Positions 1 to 8,696 of a DNA stretch of 64,000 nt are shown one piece after another. The position numbers were made by a program, and so were the translations under genes. Under the pieces are notes generated by a model. It was not told the origin of the DNA and searched no databases. It saw nothing but the letters and a program-made list of their open reading frames with translations. The stretch covers positions 930,001 to 994,000 of the forward strand of contig NZ_ARQM01000010.1 of the NCBI RefSeq assembly GCF_000385135.1. The letters are read 5' to 3'. The first letter of the stretch is position 1; every line of letters starts with the position of its first letter. The DNA comes from Promicromonospora sukumoe 327MFSha3.1. GTDB lineage: Bacteria; Actinomycetota; Actinomycetes; Actinomycetales; Cellulomonadaceae.

Positions 1-154
1 GGACGCGGAGCGCTATCTCGACGTCAAGAGGAGGGCGGCGCAGCTGGCATCCGACGGTCCGGACTACACCGCGCGCAAGGCGGCTGTCGTGCAGGAGATC
101 GTGGATCGGGCACGCGCGGCCCAGGGCCTCCCGCAGGCCGACATCGCGGAATAG
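1..154 (+). CDS. C-terminal end of a GrpB-like (UPF0157) protein, partial
   Basis: Only the last 50 codons lie in the window. The reading frame begins at base 2 and ends at the TAG at 152-154. The residues include YLDVKRRAA followed about ten residues later by YTARKAAVVQEI. That spacing of a Lys-rich helix and a Tyr-x-x-x-Lys motif resembles the C-terminus of GrpB/UPF0157 nucleotidyltransferase-fold proteins. The assignment rests on this short tail only, so another helical protein is possible. It is convergent with the acetyltransferase gene that follows. Confidence 0.4.
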   Translation, partial: DAERYLDVKRRAAQLASDGPDYTARKAAVVQEIVDRARAAQGLPQADIAE

Positions 155-175
155 CGCTGAGGTCGCGTCACTCCG

Positions 176-733
176 TCATCGGGGTGACCGGCCCGCGCCG
201 TCCGCCCCCGGCGCCCGCACGCCGAACCACTGCTCGGCGCCGTACGCCTCGAACCGCGCCGTCTCGACGAAGCCCAGCCGCGTCGCGAGGCGCACCGAGC
301 GCACGTTGGCGGTCTGCGTGGTCAGCACCACGGGCTCGCCCGGGAGTACGCCCGAGAGCCAGTCGAGCGCGGCCGCGCACGCCTCGGCGGCGTAGCCCCG
401 GCCCCACACCTGCGGCAGGAACAGGTAGCCCAGCTCGATCTTCCCGGCGGCTCGCAGCTTCTGGTGCTCGCCGTCGCGGCTCTCGAGCGTGATCACCCCG
501 ACCATCGCCCCGTCCAGGTCGACGACGAACTGGCCCGGCCGCCCCTTGGGCACGGCCGGGATCTCGGCCTCCAGCTCGTCGCGAGGGCGCGCGCCGCCGA
601 TGTACGCGCCCACCTCGGGGGACGCGTTCAGCTCGATGACGGCGGCGCGGTCGTGGGCCCCGGGCTCGCGCAGCACCAGCCGCTCGGTGCGGATCGGCTC
701 GGGCGGCCAGGTGACGCTTGCCAGGTCTGCCAT
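176..733 (-). CDS. GNAT family N-acetyltransferase (RimJ/RimL type)
   Basis: A 185-residue protein of normal length for a single GNAT domain. It opens with TERLVLRE near residue 16, the usual first strand of RimJ/RimL-type acetyltransferases. It carries the acetyl-CoA pyrophosphate loop as GRGYAAEA near residue 110, followed by NVRSVRLATRLGF, the typical C-terminal helix. It should transfer an acetyl group from acetyl-CoA to an amine in the cytoplasm. The acceptor cannot be read from the sequence. It is transcribed away from the serine hydrolase gene's 3' end with 22 bp between them. Confidence 0.85.
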   Translation of the reverse strand: MADLASVTWPPEPIRTERLVLREPGAHDRAAVIELNASPEVGAYIGGARPRDELEAEIPAVPKGRPGQFVVDLDGAMVGVITLESRDGEHQKLRAAGKIELGYLFLPQVWGRGYAAEACAAALDWLSGVLPGEPVVLTTQTANVRSVRLATRLGFVETARFEAYGAEQWFGVRAPGADGAGRSPR

Positions 734-755
734 GCGCGCACCCTACCGATGCCGG

Positions 756-2132
756 TCACGCGGCGATCCTCGGTGCGCACCGCATGCCGATGTAGCAGCA
801 GGCGTTCCCGTCGGGGAGGGTCGCGAACACGACGGGCATGTAGCCCTCGCTGAAGGACGGGCCTGCGCCGGTGGCGGCGAACACGGTGCCCGACAGCGGG
901 ATGAGCCGCCCCTCGATCGCAGGGGAGAGCCCGGCCATGTCGTCCACGAACTCGTAGCGGATCCGGCCCTCGCCGTCCTGCTCGGAGATGGTGATGCGGA
1001 CGCCCTCGCGGCGGTAGACGCCGGCGTGGGGCGCGAGGTCCACGGCGGGCGGCTCGGCTGCGGGCTCGAACGCTCCGGGCATGGTGACCCCGGCCAGCTC
1101 GGCGAGCAGCTCCGCGAGCAGGTCGCCGTAGAGCTGCCGGGCGCCTCCGCCGTTGGTCAGCAGCGAGACGGCGACGCCGGCGTGCGGCACCACCCGTAGG
1201 TAGGCGTACTGGCCGATGGCGGCGCCGTCGTGGCCGAACCCGGGGACGCCGTCCCAGTCGTAGAGCGTCCAGCCGAGCCCCCAGCCGTCGGCGCTCACGG
1301 TCCACTTGTCGGGGACGCCGGTGACCCGGCGCTGCATCTCCTCGACCGCTCGCGCCGACAGGACCCGGCCGCCGTCGGGCGCGGTACCGCCGTCGAGGTG
1401 CATCCGGGCGAGGCGGACCATGTCGGCGGCGCTGGTGATGACCCGCCCGTACGGTCCGGCGGCGCGCGGCATGAGGTCCCAGGCCGGCGCCGGCTCCGGG
1501 TAGGCGCCGGGCTCGCCGAGGTGGCTCATGGCGGTGCGGAAGGCGAGCGCCTCCTCGGGCAGGGTCATCGAGTGCGACATCCCGAGCGGTGCGAACAGCA
1601 GGTCCTTCAGGGCCTGGTCCCAGGTCGTGCCGGTGAGCACCTCGATGATGCGGCCGAGCACGACGTAGCCGACGCTCGAGTACGACACCATGCCGGGCGG
1701 GCAGTCGAGCGGGACCGTCGCGGCCGCCGCCACGAAGCGTTCGAGGCAGTCGTCGCCGCGTCCGCCGTCGTAGTTGAAGTCGCAGGTGAGGCCGCTGGTG
1801 TGGGAGAGGAGCTGGCGCGGCGTGACGGTCCGGGACGCCTCGGGGTCGGCGACGGTGAAGTCGGGCAGGACCGCGCGGACCGGGGCGTCCAGGTCGAGCA
1901 GCCCCTCGTCGGCGAGCCGGGCGATCGCCGTCGCCGTGTAGACCTTGGCGACCGAGCCGGTCAGGAACAGCGAGTCGGTGGTGGTCTCGACGCCGGTCCC
2001 GGTGTGGAGGCGGCCGGTGGCCAGCTCGTGGATCTCGCCCTCGGTGAGGACGGCGAGGGTGGCACCGGGGACGTGGTGGGTGGCCGCGAGCTGGTCGAGC
2101 CGGGTCTGCCAGTGGCTGAGGTCGAAGTTCAT
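756..2132 (-). CDS. Serine hydrolase, beta-lactamase (class C/PBP4*) family
   Basis: The 458-residue protein has the acylation motif SVAK (Ser60, Lys63), a YSS in place of the usual Tyr-x-Asn, and an HDG triad near residue 325 in place of the KTG box. This pattern is common in class C-like esterases and peptidases. No signal peptide follows the start MNFDLSHW, so it probably works in the cytoplasm, more likely on esters or small amides than on cell wall. The ATG at 2132 is preferred. It lies 7 nt after a TACGGT box with no ribosome site, which suggests a leaderless message. It is divergent from a TetR gene and its promoter contains that regulator's probable operators. Confidence 0.85.
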   Translation of the reverse strand: MNFDLSHWQTRLDQLAATHHVPGATLAVLTEGEIHELATGRLHTGTGVETTTDSLFLTGSVAKVYTATAIARLADEGLLDLDAPVRAVLPDFTVADPEASRTVTPRQLLSHTSGLTCDFNYDGGRGDDCLERFVAAAATVPLDCPPGMVSYSSVGYVVLGRIIEVLTGTTWDQALKDLLFAPLGMSHSMTLPEEALAFRTAMSHLGEPGAYPEPAPAWDLMPRAAGPYGRVITSAADMVRLARMHLDGGTAPDGGRVLSARAVEEMQRRVTGVPDKWTVSADGWGLGWTLYDWDGVPGFGHDGAAIGQYAYLRVVPHAGVAVSLLTNGGGARQLYGDLLAELLAELAGVTMPGAFEPAAEPPAVDLAPHAGVYRREGVRITISEQDGEGRIRYEFVDDMAGLSPAIEGRLIPLSGTVFAATGAGPSFSEGYMPVVFATLPDGNACCYIGMRCAPRIAA

Positions 2133-2170
2133 ATTGAACACCGTACAATTAAACTGAACGCTGTCCAATT
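2127..2170. promoter_or_regulatory. TetR-type operators over the divergent promoters
   Basis: Two related 16-mers, TGAACACCGTACAATT (2135-2150) and TGAACGCTGTCCAATT (2155-2170), match at 13 positions and are 20 bp apart, two helical turns. Each is an imperfect palindrome of the form TTGnAC-N3-GTnCAA. A further perfect inverted repeat GTTCA-TAT-TGAAC (2127-2139) covers the hydrolase start codon. On the minus strand TTGGAC (2168-2163), 17 nt, then TACGGT (2145-2140) forms a promoter whose start falls at the hydrolase ATG. The repeats therefore cover both promoter boxes, consistent with repression by the adjacent TetR protein. Confidence 0.7.
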
Positions 2171-2213
2171 GTCGTAGGGTGGGAACCTCACCGAGGATCG
2201 AGCAGGGGGACGT

Positions 2214-2921
2214 ATGCCGGACGAAGCAGCCGCACCGCCACGGTCGCGCGCGGGCCGACGCCGCAAGGGCGAGCCGGCGCTGAGCCTGGACCAGATCGTG
2301 TCGGAGGCCCTGGCCCTGCTCGACGAGGAGGGGCTCGACGCGCTGAGCATGCGCCGCCTGGGCACCCGCGTGGGCGCGGCGGCGACCGCCGTGTACTGGC
2401 ACGTCGCCACCAAGGACGAGCTGATGGAGCTGGTGGTCGACGAGGTCTACGGGGAGATCGTGGTGCCGGACGTCGAGGACCCGGTGGGCTGGCGGGCCGC
2501 GGTCACCACCTGCGCGTCGAACCTGCGGGCCGCGATCCTGCGCCACCCGTGGATCACCTCGGTCCTCGACGAGGTGGGCGTGACCTACCGCGGGCCCCAC
2601 CTGATGCGCGTGTCCGACCGGATGCTCGCGCTGTTCGAGGCGGCCGGGTTCGACCTGGTCCGGGCCGACCAGGCACTCGGCACGGTCCTGGCCTACGTCA
2701 CGGGCATGGCCGGCGCCGAGGCTGCCGCGTCCCGGCGGGTCGCCGGGGACGAGCGGTCCCGGACCGAGGCGCTCGAGGCGGCCGAGGCCGCGGCGGAGCA
2801 GTACCCGCGGCTCCAGGCGCTCTACCGGGCCTACCGGGAGCGCGGACCGGCCGACGACGACGACTTCGCCGACGGGCTCGACGTGGTGCTCGACGGGATC
2901 GAGGCGCGCCGGGGCCGGTGA
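2214..2921 (+). CDS. TetR/AcrR family regulator with TetR-type C-terminal domain
   Basis: The 235-residue product has a basic N-terminus, a helix-turn-helix over about residues 20-70 (LSMRRLGTRVGAAATAVYWH, then KDELMELV) and a long all-helical ligand domain of the TetR_C type. The start ATG has a GGGGG ribosome site. It is divergent from the serine hydrolase, and the operators in the shared region make that gene and itself the likely targets. The inducer is unknown. Family members usually release DNA on binding a hydrophobic small molecule, which could be a substrate of the neighbouring hydrolase. Confidence 0.9.
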   Translation: MPDEAAAPPRSRAGRRRKGEPALSLDQIVSEALALLDEEGLDALSMRRLGTRVGAAATAVYWHVATKDELMELVVDEVYGEIVVPDVEDPVGWRAAVTTCASNLRAAILRHPWITSVLDEVGVTYRGPHLMRVSDRMLALFEAAGFDLVRADQALGTVLAYVTGMAGAEAAASRRVAGDERSRTEALEAAEAAAEQYPRLQALYRAYRERGPADDDDFADGLDVVLDGIEARRGR

Positions 2922-2988
2922 CGCCCGGCAGCGGATGTCAGTGGCGGGAGGCAGTATCGGGGGTAGCGGACCCGACCTGGAGGACGTC

Positions 2989-3894
2989 ATGGCTGACACA
3001 CCCACCACCCCGCCCCGCACCTACCCCCACGGCGTGCCGAGCTGGATCGACCTGGAGGCGCACGACGTCGACGCGGCGCTCGCCTTCTACGCCGACCTCT
3101 TCGGCTGGTGGTACACCGAGATGCTGCCGCCTGGCGCCCCAGAGCGCTACGTCGTCGCGTCCCTCGACGGCACGGACGCCACCACGGTCGGCGCCATCGG
3201 GACGCCGTCGGCGGGCTTCGACGGCGAGGTCATGTGGCACACCTACATCGCGGTGGACGACGTCGACGCCGTCGTCGTCCGGGTCGTCGAGCTGGGCGGC
3301 ATCGTGAGCTCGGGGCCCGAGGACGTCGGGCCGCCGGGGGAGCCCGCCGGCCGGATGGCGCGGATCGTCGACCCGCAGGGCGCGACCTGCCGGCTGGTCC
3401 AGGCGGGCACGCGCCCCGGCGCGCAGTCCGTCAACGCCCCGGGCACGTGGAACTTCAGCAACCTGAACACGCCGGACATGGACGCCGCGCTGCGCTTCTA
3501 CGGCCCGCTGCTCGGTTGGGAGCACTACGCGGACCTCGGCGGCGGCATGCTGCGCGTGCCCGGGTACGGCGAGCACCTGGCCCGCACCTTCGACCCGGGC
3601 ATCTACGAGCGGCAGGAGGGCGCGCCGGACGGGTTCGCCGACGTCGCGGCCGGGATCCTGCGCGCCGACGGCCCCGCGCACTGGTCCGTGACCTTCTCGG
3701 TGGCCGACCGGGACGCGTCCGCCGCCGCCGCGGAGCGGGCGGGCGCCACCGTCCTGGCGCGGCAGGAGACCGAGTGGACCAAGGAGGCGGCGATCCGGGA
3801 CCCGTTCGGCGCCGAGCTCTCGCTGTCCCAGTTCTCCCCGCCGGAGTGGTTCGAGGAGGCAAGGGACAGCGAGGCCCGGGGCGGCAGCGACTAG
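2989..3894 (+). CDS. Two-domain VOC (glyoxalase/bleomycin-resistance fold) protein
   Basis: The 301-residue protein contains two copies of the VOC fold. The first starts at WIDLEAHDVDAALAFYADLFGW (about residues 15-140), given here only as a landmark from W to the YADLFGW end. The second starts at WNFSNLNTPDMDAALRFYGP (about 160-295). The start ATG at 2989 is chosen because GGAGGA lies 4 nt upstream. Upstream in-frame codons lack a ribosome site. Paired VOC proteins of this type are usually cytosolic metal-dependent enzymes or binding proteins of unknown substrate. Its TAG overlaps the stop codon of the convergent rhamnosidase gene. Confidence 0.85.
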   Translation: MADTPTTPPRTYPHGVPSWIDLEAHDVDAALAFYADLFGWWYTEMLPPGAPERYVVASLDGTDATTVGAIGTPSAGFDGEVMWHTYIAVDDVDAVVVRVVELGGIVSSGPEDVGPPGEPAGRMARIVDPQGATCRLVQAGTRPGAQSVNAPGTWNFSNLNTPDMDAALRFYGPLLGWEHYADLGGGMLRVPGYGEHLARTFDPGIYERQEGAPDGFADVAAGILRADGPAHWSVTFSVADRDASAAAAERAGATVLARQETEWTKEAAIRDPFGAELSLSQFSPPEWFEEARDSEARGGSD

Positions 3895-6800
3895 GCGACG
3901 AACTCGTACCGGCCGGACCCGACCCGCACCAGCACCACGCCGTCCTCGGCCGAGACGTCCGCGACGCCCTCGACGTGCGCCAGCGGGCGGCCCTGCTCGG
4001 TGACGGCGTCGGGCCCGGATGCGGGCAGCCGCACCGTCGCCGTCGACCCGACGGGGACGGTCACGTCCAGGCGGAGCCGGTCGCCCGTGCGCCGCCACTC
4101 GCTGGCCACCCTGCCGTAGGGCGTCCGAACCGACGCCGCCGCCCGGTCCAGGTGCCGGGTGACCGCGGGGGCGATCGTGATGTCCCGGAACCCCGTCTCG
4201 GGCGACGCCTGGATGCCGGCGACGTGCTGGTAGAACCAGTCGTCCACGGTGCCCAGGAAGTAGTGCCCGTACGAGCGTGCCTCCAGCGACCAGTGCTCCC
4301 ACATGGAGGTCGCGCCGTGCTCGATCATGTAGCCCCAGCTCGGGTACCGGGTCTGGGTGGCCAGCTCGTAGGCGACGTCGGCGTGCCCGTGGCGGGTCAG
4401 CACCGGCAGCAGCCACTTGGTGCCCAGCACGCCGGTGTTGAGGGTGGTCCCCTTGGCGCGCACGTCCGCCACGATGCCGTCGACCACCCGCCGGGTCGTG
4501 GCGGCGTCGGGCACCAGGCCGAACTCGACGGCGAGCACGTTGTGCGTCTGGCGGTACCCGCGGTCGCCGTCACCCCGGTAGTACCCGGCCCCGGCGTCCA
4601 GGAACTCGGCGTTGAACGCGGCCTTGACCGTGGCGGCGTTCCGGGCGAAGTGCTCGACGTCGGCGGACTTGCCGAGGAACCCGGCGCTGCGCCGCATGAA
4701 CAGGGTCATCGAGTACAGGAATGCCGTGGCGGAGACCCGCAGGTCCTCCGGCGCGTTGCCGCCCGCGGGGCTCGCCTCCGGGCTGACCCAGTCGCCGAGC
4801 CGCGCGTCGGGCACGATGCCGCCTTCGGACCGGTCGAACTCGAGGTCGACGTACCGCTTCATGCCGTCGTAGCACTCGGTGAGCACGCGCTTGTCGGCGC
4901 CGTACTGGTAGAGCCACCAGGGGATCATCACGTAGGCGGCGTGCCACGGCGGGCACACGCCCCACTCGCCCCAGTCGCCGGAGCTCGGCGCGATGACCAG
5001 CGGCCGGCCCTGTTCGTCCCGGGTCTCGTGCACGTCGCGCAGCCACTTGGCGAACAGCTCGTGCACGTCGAGGTTCAGCAGGAACATCTCCGCGCCGACG
5101 GCGGCGTCGCCGGTCCAGCCGTTCTTCTCGAACATCGGCGTGTCGGTCGGGATGCCGTGGATGTTGTTGGTCAGCGTGTCCACGACGGCCCGGTGGGTGC
5201 GGTTCATGACCTCGCTGGAGCTGTCGAACGTGCCGGTCTCCGCGGCGGCCGTGTGCACCACCTGCGCGGTGAACGCGTCCAGCGGCGGCGGGCCGTCCTG
5301 CGGCCACCCGGTGACCTCGACGTACTGGAAGCCCTTGTACGAGAACCGTGGCTCCCACGTCTCCGCCTGCCCGGTGCCGGCCAGGGTGAACCGGTCGGTC
5401 TGGAACCCGGCCTGGAACCCGCCGTTGTTGCTCAGGTTCACGCGGCCGGCGGCGGTCAGCTTCTCGCCGTGCGCGGCCCGGACCGTGGTCCCGGCCGGAC
5501 CCGTGACGGCGTACCGCACCCAGCCCGCGAGCACGCGCGGGAACCGCACCACGTAGACGCCCGGCTCGGGCTCGGTCACCTCGACGGCGGGCAGGGACTC
5601 GATGACCTTGACCGGCTGCTGCCTCTGGTTGACCAGCGTGCCGCGCGGGCCGGAGGCCACGGTGGCGGCGGCCCACGCGTCGTCGTCGAACCCGGCCGTG
5701 TCCCAGCCCGGCAGGGTGCGGCGCGCGTCGTAGGTCTCGCCGCCGTAGAGGTCGTCGAACACCGTGGGGCCTGCGTGCAGGTGCCAGGTCGCGTCCGTGA
5801 CCACCCGCTCGACGCCGTCGGCGTACTCCAGGTGCAGCACCGCCCGGACCACCGGCTCGTCGTGCCACGGCGGCGCCTCCCACCGCCACACGTTGCCGCC
5901 CGTCATGCCGTAGAAGCCGCGGCCGAGCTCGACGCCCAGCGCGTTGCGGCCCTGCTGCAGCCCGCGCGTCAGGTCCGTGGCCGTGTACTGCACGGTGTCG
6001 TCGTAGTCGGAGAAGCCCGGCGCGAGCACCTGGTCGTCGGCGGGCCGGCCGTTCAGCGACACGTGCGCGTACCCGCCCGCGGCCAGGTAGAGCGTGGCGC
6101 GCCGCAGGCCCGCCCGGACCTCGAGCTCCTTGCGCAGCAGCGGCGCCGGCAGCGGGTCCGGCGTCGGCAGGCGCACCCCGCTGCCCCAGGGTCCGGAGCC
6201 GTAGGCCGCGATCTGGGCGGCCTGCTCCCAGGCGGAGTCGTCGAGGTCCGGCCGGGCGAAGTCGGCGTCGAACGTGGTGGCGGCCTTCCAGCGGTTCCCG
6301 CTGGTCAGGGTCGCGGTGGTCCCGTCCGAATACGTGAGGCGGACGACGGCGAGCACGGCGCCGGCGCTCACGGCGTCGTTGGCGCCCCGCACCGCGAGCA
6401 CGGTGTCCCCGCCCGGGGCGCAGGACAGGTCGGTCGCGTAGAAGCAGGCCGACTGCCAGCCGTTCTCGGCGGGCTCGGTGCCGCCCACCTCGGCGCCGTC
6501 CACCCAGAGCGTGAACGCGTCGTCGGCGGTGATCAGCACCTCGGCCTTCGTGGCCGCCGCGCCCGCGGGCGCGGGGCGCGTGATCCGGAACGCCCGGTCC
6601 TGGCCGGGCAGCTCGCCCTCGGCGGCCCACATCCAGGCGGCGCCGTCGAACCGCAGGTCGGTCACCTGGTCCGGGCCGCGTTCGTTGCCGATCCACTCGG
6701 CCCCGGCCCAGTCGGCGTCGGCGTACAGCCCGGTGCGGAACGACGACGTCGTGGTGCTCCGGCCGCGGTTGGTCACGACGTCGACCCGCCAGGTGTGCTC

Positions 6801-7136
6801 CGTCGCGGGGGCCAGCGCGGGCCCGGCGTACTCGACGTTGGCGGACTCGCGGGACGGCACGACGCCGCTGTCCCACACCTGGCGCGGGCGCGGACCGCCG
6901 GTGCTGACCCGCAGCCGGTACGACTCCTGCTCGACGCCGCGCCGGCCGGACTCGATCGTCCACGAGAACCGGGGGCGATCGACGTCGATCCCGAGCGGGC
7001 CGGTCTTCTTCTCGACGAGCGGGTCGGCCAGCCGGACGTCGCCGGCGGCGTCGTGCGGCCGGGGGCCTGCTGGGAGCACCGCGGCCGTCGAGGCGACGCC
7101 GGCGGTCTTCAGGAACGTTCTGCGGTCCAGGGCCAT
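3891..7136 (-). CDS. Tat-exported alpha-L-rhamnosidase, GH78
   Basis: The 1081-residue protein begins with a twin-arginine signal (DRRTFLK, then an Ala-rich core), so it should be exported folded. The mature part has the GH78 N-terminal beta-sandwich (LGIDVDRPRFSW), then rhamnosidase jelly-roll modules, and an (alpha/alpha)6 barrel. The barrel holds EKNGWTGD near residue 670, the family's acid region, and MWEHWS near residue 945, which carries the base glutamate. It would release terminal alpha-L-rhamnose from pectic side chains or flavonoid glycosides. The ATG at 7136 follows a GGAGG site. It lies downstream of the oxidase gene on the same strand but has its own operator, so it is probably a separate transcription unit. 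Confidence 0.92.
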   Translation of the reverse strand: MALDRRTFLKTAGVASTAAVLPAGPRPHDAAGDVRLADPLVEKKTGPLGIDVDRPRFSWTIESGRRGVEQESYRLRVSTGGPRPRQVWDSGVVPSRESANVEYAGPALAPATEHTWRVDVVTNRGRSTTTSSFRTGLYADADWAGAEWIGNERGPDQVTDLRFDGAAWMWAAEGELPGQDRAFRITRPAPAGAAATKAEVLITADDAFTLWVDGAEVGGTEPAENGWQSACFYATDLSCAPGGDTVLAVRGANDAVSAGAVLAVVRLTYSDGTTATLTSGNRWKAATTFDADFARPDLDDSAWEQAAQIAAYGSGPWGSGVRLPTPDPLPAPLLRKELEVRAGLRRATLYLAAGGYAHVSLNGRPADDQVLAPGFSDYDDTVQYTATDLTRGLQQGRNALGVELGRGFYGMTGGNVWRWEAPPWHDEPVVRAVLHLEYADGVERVVTDATWHLHAGPTVFDDLYGGETYDARRTLPGWDTAGFDDDAWAAATVASGPRGTLVNQRQQPVKVIESLPAVEVTEPEPGVYVVRFPRVLAGWVRYAVTGPAGTTVRAAHGEKLTAAGRVNLSNNGGFQAGFQTDRFTLAGTGQAETWEPRFSYKGFQYVEVTGWPQDGPPPLDAFTAQVVHTAAAETGTFDSSSEVMNRTHRAVVDTLTNNIHGIPTDTPMFEKNGWTGDAAVGAEMFLLNLDVHELFAKWLRDVHETRDEQGRPLVIAPSSGDWGEWGVCPPWHAAYVMIPWWLYQYGADKRVLTECYDGMKRYVDLEFDRSEGGIVPDARLGDWVSPEASPAGGNAPEDLRVSATAFLYSMTLFMRRSAGFLGKSADVEHFARNAATVKAAFNAEFLDAGAGYYRGDGDRGYRQTHNVLAVEFGLVPDAATTRRVVDGIVADVRAKGTTLNTGVLGTKWLLPVLTRHGHADVAYELATQTRYPSWGYMIEHGATSMWEHWSLEARSYGHYFLGTVDDWFYQHVAGIQASPETGFRDITIAPAVTRHLDRAAASVRTPYGRVASEWRRTGDRLRLDVTVPVGSTATVRLPASGPDAVTEQGRPLAHVEGVADVSAEDGVVLVRVGSGRYEFVA

Positions 7137-7177
7137 GACGCCTCCAGGCGGCTGCGATCGGGTGAGAAGCGAGCTCC

Positions 7178-7193
7178 GTTGCAACGTTTCAAC
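7178..7193 (-). promoter_or_regulatory. LacI-type operator upstream of the rhamnosidase
   Basis: GTTGCAACGTTTCAAC is a 16-bp palindrome with one mismatch and a central CG. This is the classic shape of a LacI/GalR operator. It lies 42 bp upstream of the rhamnosidase start. A possible -10 box TAAACT (minus strand, 7211-7206) is just upstream, so the operator would sit near the transcript start and act by repression. No LacI gene is adjacent. The regulator at 39767-40807 recognises a different-looking site. Confidence 0.6.
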
Positions 7194-7245
7194 CACGCGG
7201 ACGTCAGTTTAGGGGTGATTTGTCGCCTTGGGCCAGGGGTGTTGG

Positions 7246-8646
7246 TCAGCCCGCCGCCGGGAACGCCTTGCCCGGGTTGAGCAGCCCCCGCGGGTCCAGC
7301 GCGTCCTTGACCGCCCGGTGCATCGCGAGCACCGCGGGGCTCAGCTCGGCCGCCGCGCCCGGGAGCTTGAGCAGACCGACACCGTGTTCGCCGGTCACCG
7401 TGCCGCCCAGCGCCCGGCACTCGTCGACGATCCGGTCGAAGGCCGCCTTGGCGCGGGCCTTGGCGGCGTCGTTGCCCTCGGGCGCGATGATCAGCGGGTG
7501 CAGGTTGCCGTCGCCGGCGTGCGCGATGTTCGCGATCACGACGTCGGCGTCGCGCGCGATGCGCTCGATGCGGCCCAGCATCTCCGGGACGGCGCCGCGC
7601 GGCACGCAGACGTCCTCGGTGAGCACGGGCCCGAGCCGCTCCAGCGCGGGGTAGGCCAGGCGGCGGGCGAGGAACAGCCGGTCCACCTCGTCGGGCGCGA
7701 AGGCGCGCTCCACCTGGGTGCCGCCCGCCTTCTCGAAGAGGCCGGCGACCCGCTCGGCGAGCGCCTCGCCCGCGGCTCCCGGCTCGTCGACCTTGGCCAG
7801 CAGCAGCGCGGCGGCGCCCTCGGGCAGCGTCCACTCCTGCCAGTCGGCGACGGCGCGCAGGCAGGTGCTGTCGATGAGCTCCAGCGCGGCGGGCACGATG
7901 CCGGCGGCGGAGACGGCGGCCACCGCGGTCCCGGCGTCGGCCAGGGAGGGGAACCAGCCGACGATCGCGCGGTCCTCGCGGCCGCCCAGCGGGCGCAGCT
8001 TGAGCGTCACCTCGACGATGATGCCGAGCGTGCCCTCGGAGCCGACCAGCAGCCCGGTCAGGTCGTAGCCGGTCACGCCCTTGGCGGTGGTGCGGCCGAG
8101 CCGGGCCACCGACCCGTCGGCGAGCACGACGGTCATGCCCAGCACGTAGTCGCGCGTGACGCCGTACTTGACGCAGCACAGGCCGCCCGCGTTGGTGGCG
8201 ACGTTGCCGCCGATCGTCGAGATGGCCTGGCTCGCCGGGTCCGGCGGGTACCAGAGGCCGTGCCCGGCGACGTGCCGGCGCAGGTCGTCGTTGAGCACGC
8301 CGGCCTCGACGACGGCGTAGCGCTCGGCCACGTTGACCTCGCGGATGCGCGTCATCCGCTCCAGCGACAGCACCACGGCACCGGCCATCGCGTTCGCCCC
8401 GCCCGACAGGCCCGTCCCGGCGCCGCGCGGCACCACGGGGGCGCCGTGCTCGCCGGCGATCCGGACGGTCGCGACGACGTCGTCCAGGCTCGTGGCCAGC
8501 ACCACCGCGGCCGGCGTCGCGAAGTCGGCCCACTCGGCGTCGTCGTGGGCGTAGCGCTCGACGTCGGCGCCGCCGGTGAGCACGGCGCCGTCGGGCAGGG
8601 CGGTCTGCAGGGCCGCGGCCAGCGCGGACGATTCGTCGCGGGTCAT
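7246..8646 (-). CDS. FAD-linked oxidase, glycolate/D-lactate dehydrogenase (GlcD) type
   Basis: The 466-residue protein has the FAD-binding PCMH fold with PRGAGTGLSGGANA near residue 75 and the GlcD-type C-terminal domain with TGEHGVGLLKL. These enzymes oxidise 2-hydroxy acids such as glycolate or D-lactate with electron-transfer partners. It is the fourth gene after amidohydrolase, DUF59 protein and alcohol dehydrogenase on the same strand, 50 bp after the dehydrogenase stop. It is therefore probably in that operon. A D-2-hydroxyacid step would fit a route from an oxidised alcohol through a ketone, but this is inference. Confidence 0.88.
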   Translation of the reverse strand: MTRDESSALAAALQTALPDGAVLTGGADVERYAHDDAEWADFATPAAVVLATSLDDVVATVRIAGEHGAPVVPRGAGTGLSGGANAMAGAVVLSLERMTRIREVNVAERYAVVEAGVLNDDLRRHVAGHGLWYPPDPASQAISTIGGNVATNAGGLCCVKYGVTRDYVLGMTVVLADGSVARLGRTTAKGVTGYDLTGLLVGSEGTLGIIVEVTLKLRPLGGREDRAIVGWFPSLADAGTAVAAVSAAGIVPAALELIDSTCLRAVADWQEWTLPEGAAALLLAKVDEPGAAGEALAERVAGLFEKAGGTQVERAFAPDEVDRLFLARRLAYPALERLGPVLTEDVCVPRGAVPEMLGRIERIARDADVVIANIAHAGDGNLHPLIIAPEGNDAAKARAKAAFDRIVDECRALGGTVTGEHGVGLLKLPGAAAELSPAVLAMHRAVKDALDPRGLLNPGKAFPAAG

Positions 8647-8696
8647 CGCTTCGGATCGTACGCGCGGCCGCGGCGACGGGTCTCACGCGACCAGGC

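Noticed and set aside
3108-7280. A plus-strand open frame of 1390 codons across the rhamnosidase gene
   Set aside because: It is the antisense shadow of GH78 in G+C-rich DNA. Its translation is Arg-, Gly- and Val-rich low-complexity sequence with no domain, while the minus-strand frame gives a full GH78 protein.
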